This document shows, piece by piece, positions 6,755 through 10,276 of a stretch of DNA of 10,276 nt; positions within the stretch are counted from its first letter, which is position 1, and every line of letters begins with the position of its first letter. Both the position numbers and the translations under genes were made by a program. The stretch spans positions 1-10,276 of the forward strand of contig JAQVPO010000022.1 of assembly GCA_028702015.1 (NCBI GenBank), in the 5' to 3' direction. This DNA is from Synergistaceae bacterium (GTDB taxonomy: Bacteria > Synergistota > Synergistia > Synergistales > Synergistaceae). The notes beneath the pieces are model-generated. The model searched no databases. It worked only from the letters and a program-made list of their open reading frames with translations, and was not told the origin of the DNA.

Positions 6755-7642
6755 ATGTATGTAAGCATGACAGGGTTCAGCAGAACGCAGATCCAGAGGC
6801 CCTGGGGCACGGTCAGTTTAGAAATGTCGAGCGTCAACCACAGGTACCAGGAGATATATGTCAGGCTTCCCAGAGAATTTTCAAGCTGGGAACCATGGTT
6901 CCATCAAAAGCTGCGAAAAGGCTTCCGCCGCGGCAAGCTGCAGGTCCGGATGGAAGTGCTGTGGGCCCCTTCTTTAAAAATGGGCAGGATAAATAAAGAT
7001 ATAATGACATCTTATTGCGAGGAACTTATGCATATACAGCGTATGCTCGGACAGGCAAAAGATCTTCAGCTTGAGAGCATTGTTACACTCCCAGGTGTCC
7101 TTGATATACCAAGATTTGAAGACAGCACAGAGGCAGAGGAACTTGAAGCTGCTTTTATCGAATTAATAGAAAAGGGACTTGCCTCATGGCACAAGATGAG
7201 AGAGACTGAAGGAGAGCATCTAAAAAATGAAGTGCTTATGCATCTGACAGAGCTTGAGAGGCTTTCTTCATCTATTGAGGCCAAATGGCTTCCTGCAAGA
7301 GATCAGGCATTTGAAGCAACACGGCAGAGAATGACTGAGATGATGGATTCTCTCGGAAGCAAGCTGGAAGAATCCCGGATGATGCAGGAAATAGCGATAA
7401 TGACTGATAAATGGGATGTGTCCGAAGAGATAGCCCGGCTCAAAAGCCACGTTGCTAAATTCAAATCAACGGGCGAAGAAACAGAATCATCAGGGCGAAA
7501 ACTTGACTTTATAGTTCAGGAAATGAATCGTGAAGTAAACACCCTTGATTCCAAAATATCCGATGCAGAGATAAGATGGCTAGCAGTAGATTCAAAAGCT
7601 GCTCTGGAACGGATACGTGAACAAATTCAGAACCTGGAGTAG
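6755..7642 (+). CDS. yicC: YicC/YloC family endoribonuclease
   Basis: A 295-residue member of the YicC/YloC family. YicC of E. coli is a metal-dependent endoribonuclease linked to turnover of small RNAs such as RyhB. The N-terminal YicC domain begins with YVSMTGFSR and contains SLEMSSVNHRYQEIYVRLPR (21-40) and RRGKLQVRMEV. The C-terminal DUF1732 domain contains EEIARLKSHVAKFK, GRKLDFIVQEMNREVNTLDSK and the closing AVDSKAALERIREQIQNLE; the last is a conserved helical tail. ATG at 6755 is supported by AGGAT at 6742-6746, 8 nt upstream, and by the family's usual M-x-x-SMTG start. It follows hflX by 27 bp and leads into remA, as in Bacillus (yloC-remA-gmk). Confidence 0.93.
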   Translation: MYVSMTGFSRTQIQRPWGTVSLEMSSVNHRYQEIYVRLPREFSSWEPWFHQKLRKGFRRGKLQVRMEVLWAPSLKMGRINKDIMTSYCEELMHIQRMLGQAKDLQLESIVTLPGVLDIPRFEDSTEAEELEAAFIELIEKGLASWHKMRETEGEHLKNEVLMHLTELERLSSSIEAKWLPARDQAFEATRQRMTEMMDSLGSKLEESRMMQEIAIMTDKWDVSEEIARLKSHVAKFKSTGEETESSGRKLDFIVQEMNREVNTLDSKISDAEIRWLAVDSKAALERIREQIQNLE

Positions 7643-7648
7643 ATGATG

Positions 7649-7912
7649 ATGAACTACAAACTTGTACATGTAGGTTTTGGAAATATGGTCGTAGCAGACA
7701 GAATAGTTGCAATAATAAGTCCGTCCTCTGCCCCTATAAAAAGACTCAAGGAAGAGGCAAGAGAGGCAGGCCTTTTGGTTGATGGCACTCAGGGAAGAAA
7801 GACCAGAGCTATTCTGATAATGGACAGCAGGCATGTAATAATGTCTGCGATACAGCCTGAGACAATAACAGGCCGTTTTGAAGGAGAGGAAAGCAAGGAA
7901 GATAAACAATGA
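7649..7912 (+). CDS. remA: RemA/DUF370 family DNA-binding regulator
   Basis: Small protein (87 residues from 7649) of the DUF370 family. In Bacillus subtilis, RemA is an oligomeric ring-forming DNA-binding protein that activates biofilm matrix and osmoprotection genes. Conserved parts seen are VGFGNMVVADRIVAIISP, SAPIKRLKEEAREAG and ILIMDSRHVIMSAIQPETI. With this start the numbering matches B. subtilis RemA as I recall it: Arg18, Pro29 and Arg50 are present, while the neighbouring Arg51 is Lys. Three ATG codons stand in a row at 7643, 7646 and 7649. GGAG at 7636-7639 is 3, 6 and 9 nt from them, so 7646 or 7649 is favoured, and family alignment favours 7649. It begins directly after the yicC stop. 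The target genes in this organism are unknown. Confidence 0.9.
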   Translation: MNYKLVHVGFGNMVVADRIVAIISPSSAPIKRLKEEAREAGLLVDGTQGRKTRAILIMDSRHVIMSAIQPETITGRFEGEESKEDKQ

Positions 7913-8475
7913 AAGGCAGACTCTATATTCTTTCCGGGCCGGCTGGCGTAGGCAAAGGGACTGTCCTCAGAAAGGTTTTTGAGAAGCTGGATAATATAGC
8001 ATATTCAGTGTCGTGTACGACGAGGACTCCCAGGCCTGGAGAGAGAGAGGGAGTGAGCTATATTTTTATGGACGAAAGTTCTTTCCAAAAGATGGCTGAC
8101 GGAGGTAAATTTCTTGAGTGGGCTAATGTCCATGGACATTTTTACGGAACAAGAAAAGATACTGTAGATGAGTGTCTGCTGCAGGGCAAAGATGTGATTC
8201 TGGAAATAGATGTACAGGGTGCCACTCAGGTCAAGAGGAAAATGCCCGAGGCTGTAATGATATTTATTCAGCCGCCTTCATTTGAAGAACTTGTCAGAAG
8301 GCTGAAAAAGAGAGGAACAGAAAGTCCGGAAGAGCTTGAGCTCAGGATCAGCAACGCTAATACTGAAATGAGCCACGCAGGTGAATATGAACATATTATA
8401 ATCAATGACAAAATAGACAGAGCTGCTGATGCTTTTATTAAAATAGTAAAAAAATACCGGGAGGGCTCAATATGA
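7909..8475 (+). CDS. gmk: Guanylate kinase
   Basis: Phosphorylates GMP to GDP with ATP and thus feeds GTP, dGTP and (p)ppGpp pools. It has 188 residues, slightly short of the usual 200-210 but complete. The P-loop is GPAGVGKGT (10-18); most Gmk enzymes have Ser where Ala12 stands here. The GMP-binding segment SCTTRTPRPGEREGVSYIF is intact, as are GKFLEWANVHGHFYGT and the VILEIDVQGATQVK strand with the catalytic-core Asp. The lid region reads RRLKKRGTESPEELELRI. The ATG overlaps the remA stop as ATGA (7909-7912) and has AAGGAA at 7895-7900, 8 nt upstream. Confidence 0.96.
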   Translation: MKGRLYILSGPAGVGKGTVLRKVFEKLDNIAYSVSCTTRTPRPGEREGVSYIFMDESSFQKMADGGKFLEWANVHGHFYGTRKDTVDECLLQGKDVILEIDVQGATQVKRKMPEAVMIFIQPPSFEELVRRLKKRGTESPEELELRISNANTEMSHAGEYEHIIINDKIDRAADAFIKIVKKYREGSI

Positions 8476-8708
8476 TATACATGGATCTGGAGAAAATTTA
8501 CAGGAACAGGAACATACCTAACAAATACATACTTACAGTGGTCGTAGCCGCACGTGCACGCCAGCTCAGCGAAAGAAAGGGTGCCATAAGCGGTTATGAC
8601 GAAAAATTTATAACAAGAGCAGTAGAGGATCTCACGCAGGGCAGGATTAAATACTCCTTTGTAGATACCTCTCCCAAAAAGAACCCAAATGAGCCCCTGG
8701 AAGCATAA
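8472..8708 (+). CDS. rpoZ: DNA-directed RNA polymerase omega subunit
   Basis: Omega, 78 residues, latches onto the beta-prime subunit and helps assemble and stabilise RNA polymerase; in some bacteria it forms part of a ppGpp site. The key stretch NKYILTVVVAARARQLSERKG (about residues 17-37) corresponds to the conserved helix of omega, followed by the less conserved ITRAVEDLTQGRIKY. The start at 8472 overlaps the gmk stop as ATGA and has a strong GGGAGGG at 8459-8465, 6 nt away; the ATG at 8481 is too distant from it. Its position between gmk and coaBC is the widespread arrangement and supports the call for this small, divergent protein. Confidence 0.92.
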   Translation: MIYMDLEKIYRNRNIPNKYILTVVVAARARQLSERKGAISGYDEKFITRAVEDLTQGRIKYSFVDTSPKKNPNEPLEA

Positions 8709-9906
8709 CAGAAGGATCCTGTTCGGAGTAACAGGAGGCATAGCTGCATATAAAGCTCCGGATATACTTCGCGGATGGAGAAGGGAAGACTGTGAGGTTG
8801 AGGTCATTCTCACCGCCGCAGCTGAAGAATTTGTGAGCCCTCTTGTCCTTTCGACTCTTACCGGAAGAAAGGTTTGGCGGGAAACTGATTTTCTTTCTGC
8901 TGAGGATGGATGGAAGATTCCTCACATCTCTCTTACAGAGTGGGCGGAGGTCTTTGTTATAGCTCCGTGCACTGCAAATGTTCTGCGTATGTGTGCACAG
9001 GGAGACGGCAGTACGCTGTTGGGCGCGGCCATGCTTGCTAACAGAAATCCCCTTGTGATTTTCCCGGCTATGAACACTAATATGCTAAATAATCCCGCTG
9101 TAAAGTCTAATATTGATAAAATAACCGCTATGGGACATAAGCTGGTTGACCCGGACAGCGGTATGCTTGCATGCGGTTATGAAGGCAAAGGAAGACTGCC
9201 TGACAATTCAGTTATTTACGAACATGTGTGGAACGCTCTTTCCCCGAAGAAAGACTTGACAGGGCTGAAGGTTCTTGTGACTGCAGGCCCTACGCATGAG
9301 TACATAGATCCTGTCAGATATATGAGCAATCCGAGCAGCGGAAAAATGGGCTATGCAATAGCCAGAGCCGCATGGTACAGAGGAGCCGATGTTACACTTG
9401 TCTCAGGACCGGTATCTATACAGCCTCCGGAAGGAGTAAGAGTAATAGATGTTATATCAGCGGAGCAGATGTATAAAGCATGCATAAGTGAAGCCCCATC
9501 AATGGACATCATAATCAAGGCCGCCGCTGTCGGTGACTTCAGAGCTGAAGAAGAGATGAAGCAGAAGCTTAAGAGACGTGACAGCGAACCGCTCACAGTT
9601 ACATTTGTCCAGAACAGGGATATTGCAGCAGAGCTTGGCAGAATGAAAAAAGCCGGACAAATGCTGGTTGGCTTTGCCGCAGAGACACAGGATCTTATAG
9701 CAAATGCCCAGAAAAAGATGATAGCGAAAAATCTGGATATGATAGCCTGCAACGATGTCCTTGCCAATGGATCCGGATTCGCATCAGACACGAATACTTT
9801 GATGATAATGACAAAGGGCGGCACGGAGGTCGAATTTTCAGGCACAAAAGACGATGTTGCAGATTCTTTGCTGGATGCTGTCATCAGAAAAAAAAATAAA
9901 GGATAA
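8689..9906 (+). CDS. coaBC: Bifunctional phosphopantothenoylcysteine decarboxylase / phosphopantothenate-cysteine ligase
   Basis: Catalyses two consecutive steps of coenzyme A synthesis: CoaB joins phosphopantothenate and cysteine using CTP, and FMN-dependent CoaC decarboxylates the product. It has 405 residues, the normal fused length. The CoaC half (about 8-180) has FGVTGGIAAYKA, catalytic His79 in IPHISLTEWAE, the PAMNTNM motif (126-132) and Cys162 in GMLACGYEGKGRL. The CoaB half (about 193-405) has LVTAGPTHEYIDPVRYMSNP, SSGKMG (216-221), AAAVGDFR and VGFAAET. The ATG at 8689 lies inside the end of rpoZ, a 20-bp overlap, and no Shine-Dalgarno is visible before it (the upstream run reads CCCAAAAAGAACCCAA). 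Translation is probably coupled to rpoZ. No other suitable ATG, GTG or TTG precedes the conserved GVTGGIAAYKA. Confidence 0.96.
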   Translation: MSPWKHNRRILFGVTGGIAAYKAPDILRGWRREDCEVEVILTAAAEEFVSPLVLSTLTGRKVWRETDFLSAEDGWKIPHISLTEWAEVFVIAPCTANVLRMCAQGDGSTLLGAAMLANRNPLVIFPAMNTNMLNNPAVKSNIDKITAMGHKLVDPDSGMLACGYEGKGRLPDNSVIYEHVWNALSPKKDLTGLKVLVTAGPTHEYIDPVRYMSNPSSGKMGYAIARAAWYRGADVTLVSGPVSIQPPEGVRVIDVISAEQMYKACISEAPSMDIIIKAAAVGDFRAEEEMKQKLKRRDSEPLTVTFVQNRDIAAELGRMKKAGQMLVGFAAETQDLIANAQKKMIAKNLDMIACNDVLANGSGFASDTNTLMIMTKGGTEVEFSGTKDDVADSLLDAVIRKKNKG

Positions 9907-10276
9907 TGGAGATAATTTCTGTCGCGGTTCCTGGACCGTGGTGGACAGGCCTTTCTTATATGCACACCGATGTTCTGCCTTATGGGGCAAGAGTCAGGGT
10001 GCCCTTGGGCAGATCTTCCAGGATAGGTCTTACTGTAGAAGATCATTCAGAGGTAAAAAGGCCAGAAAAACTTAAAGAAATAATAGAGCTAATAGATAAA
10101 ACTCCCCCTTTGCCGGATGAACTCTGGCGGACGATATGCTGGTTTTCAAAAACTTGGTTTGTAAGCACAGGGATAGCGGCTAAGTCTTTTTTGCCGGCTC
10201 AGTTTTTTCGAGGCGAGGAGCTTGAAGAGACGCTTTATGAACCTGCCGGTCTATCCTCCGCTGTAAAATATGTATA
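9906..10276 (+). CDS. priA: Primosomal protein PriA, replication restart helicase (3' partial)
   Basis: First 123 codons of PriA, the 3'-to-5' helicase that recognises stalled forks and reloads the replisome. Only the N-terminal 3'-DNA-end-binding domain and the start of the next domain are in the window; the helicase motifs and zinc cysteines lie beyond the right edge. The frame reads MEIISVAVPGPWWTGLSYM, then GARVRVPLGRSSRIGLTV, the signature PriA strand pair. It continues with LKEIIELIDKTPPLPDELW and a hydrophobic stretch ending SFLPAQFF, equivalent to the common ALP motif. The ATG overlaps the coaBC stop as TAATG (9904-9908). AAGGA at 9899-9903 is only 2 nt away, so coupled re-initiation is likely. 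The frame stays open to the last base. The coaBC-priA order is conserved in many bacteria. Confidence 0.9.
   Translation, partial: MEIISVAVPGPWWTGLSYMHTDVLPYGARVRVPLGRSSRIGLTVEDHSEVKRPEKLKEIIELIDKTPPLPDELWRTICWFSKTWFVSTGIAAKSFLPAQFFRGEELEETLYEPAGLSSAVKYV

Noticed and set aside
8268..8813. Minus-strand open frame of 181 codons opposite gmk-rpoZ-coaBC
   Set aside because: It spans three well supported + strand genes and encodes no recognisable motif.
9351..10046. Long open frame on the minus strand (231 codons)
   Set aside because: It lies antisense to coaBC and priA, both with clear family motifs, and its translation shows no recognisable domain; it is a shadow frame.
1..10276. Search for a hidden novel system, mobile element, CRISPR repeats, tRNA or defence genes
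   Set aside because: Every gene belongs to a known housekeeping family and the gaps total only a few hundred bases; no direct repeats, integrase, or RNA-gene signatures were seen.

Overview
This is a compact housekeeping region. All thirteen recognised genes lie on the + strand and are packed almost end to end. The organism looks like an anaerobic bacterium. A [FeFe]-hydrogenase maturase gene (hydE) enters from the left edge. The coding style favours AGA/AGG for arginine and ATA for isoleucine, with a base composition that looks to be in the mid-40s % GC by eye. The block yicC-remA-gmk-rpoZ-coaBC-priA is familiar from Firmicutes. Its fusion to trpS-scpA-scpB-rluB-cmk-hflX, together with the hydrogenase link, makes Synergistota or a deep Firmicute relative my best guess. 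That placement is inference from gene order only.

Layout. Positions 1-730 hold the C-terminal two thirds of HydE. A 72-bp gap follows with a good sigma-70-type promoter candidate, and then a Nif3/DUF34 metal-binding protein (803-1588). After a 69-bp gap comes tryptophanyl-tRNA synthetase (1658-2653). The chromosome-condensation pair scpA and scpB follows, and then the pseudouridine synthase rluB; these three genes overlap or nearly touch their neighbours. A 97-bp gap (4787-4883) is the longest non-coding stretch in the window. It carries a hairpin and a possible -10 element. After it run cytidylate kinase (cmk), the ribosome-associated GTPase hflX, the endoribonuclease-family yicC, the small DNA-binding protein remA, guanylate kinase (gmk), RNA polymerase omega (rpoZ), the coenzyme A biosynthesis fusion coaBC, and the first 123 codons of the replication-restart helicase priA, cut by the right edge.

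How the genes fit together. Stop and start codons overlap at scpA/scpB, scpB/rluB, cmk/hflX, remA/gmk, gmk/rpoZ, rpoZ/coaBC and coaBC/priA. This suggests co-transcription and translational coupling. Products cover chromosome segregation (ScpAB), tRNA charging and rRNA modification (TrpS, RluB), nucleotide kinases (Cmk, Gmk), transcription (omega), ribosome rescue (HflX), CoA supply (CoaBC) and fork restart (PriA). Three of the starts (scpA, scpB, hflX) are TTG codons.

I saw no tRNA, rRNA, insertion sequence, CRISPR array, prophage gene or unknown defence-like system. No stretch over 300 bases lacks a gene. The observations worth a second look are modest: a HydE tail without the accessory cluster cysteines, the joined operon blocks, the promoter that settles the nif3-family start, the rluB-cmk gap, and several unusual starts.
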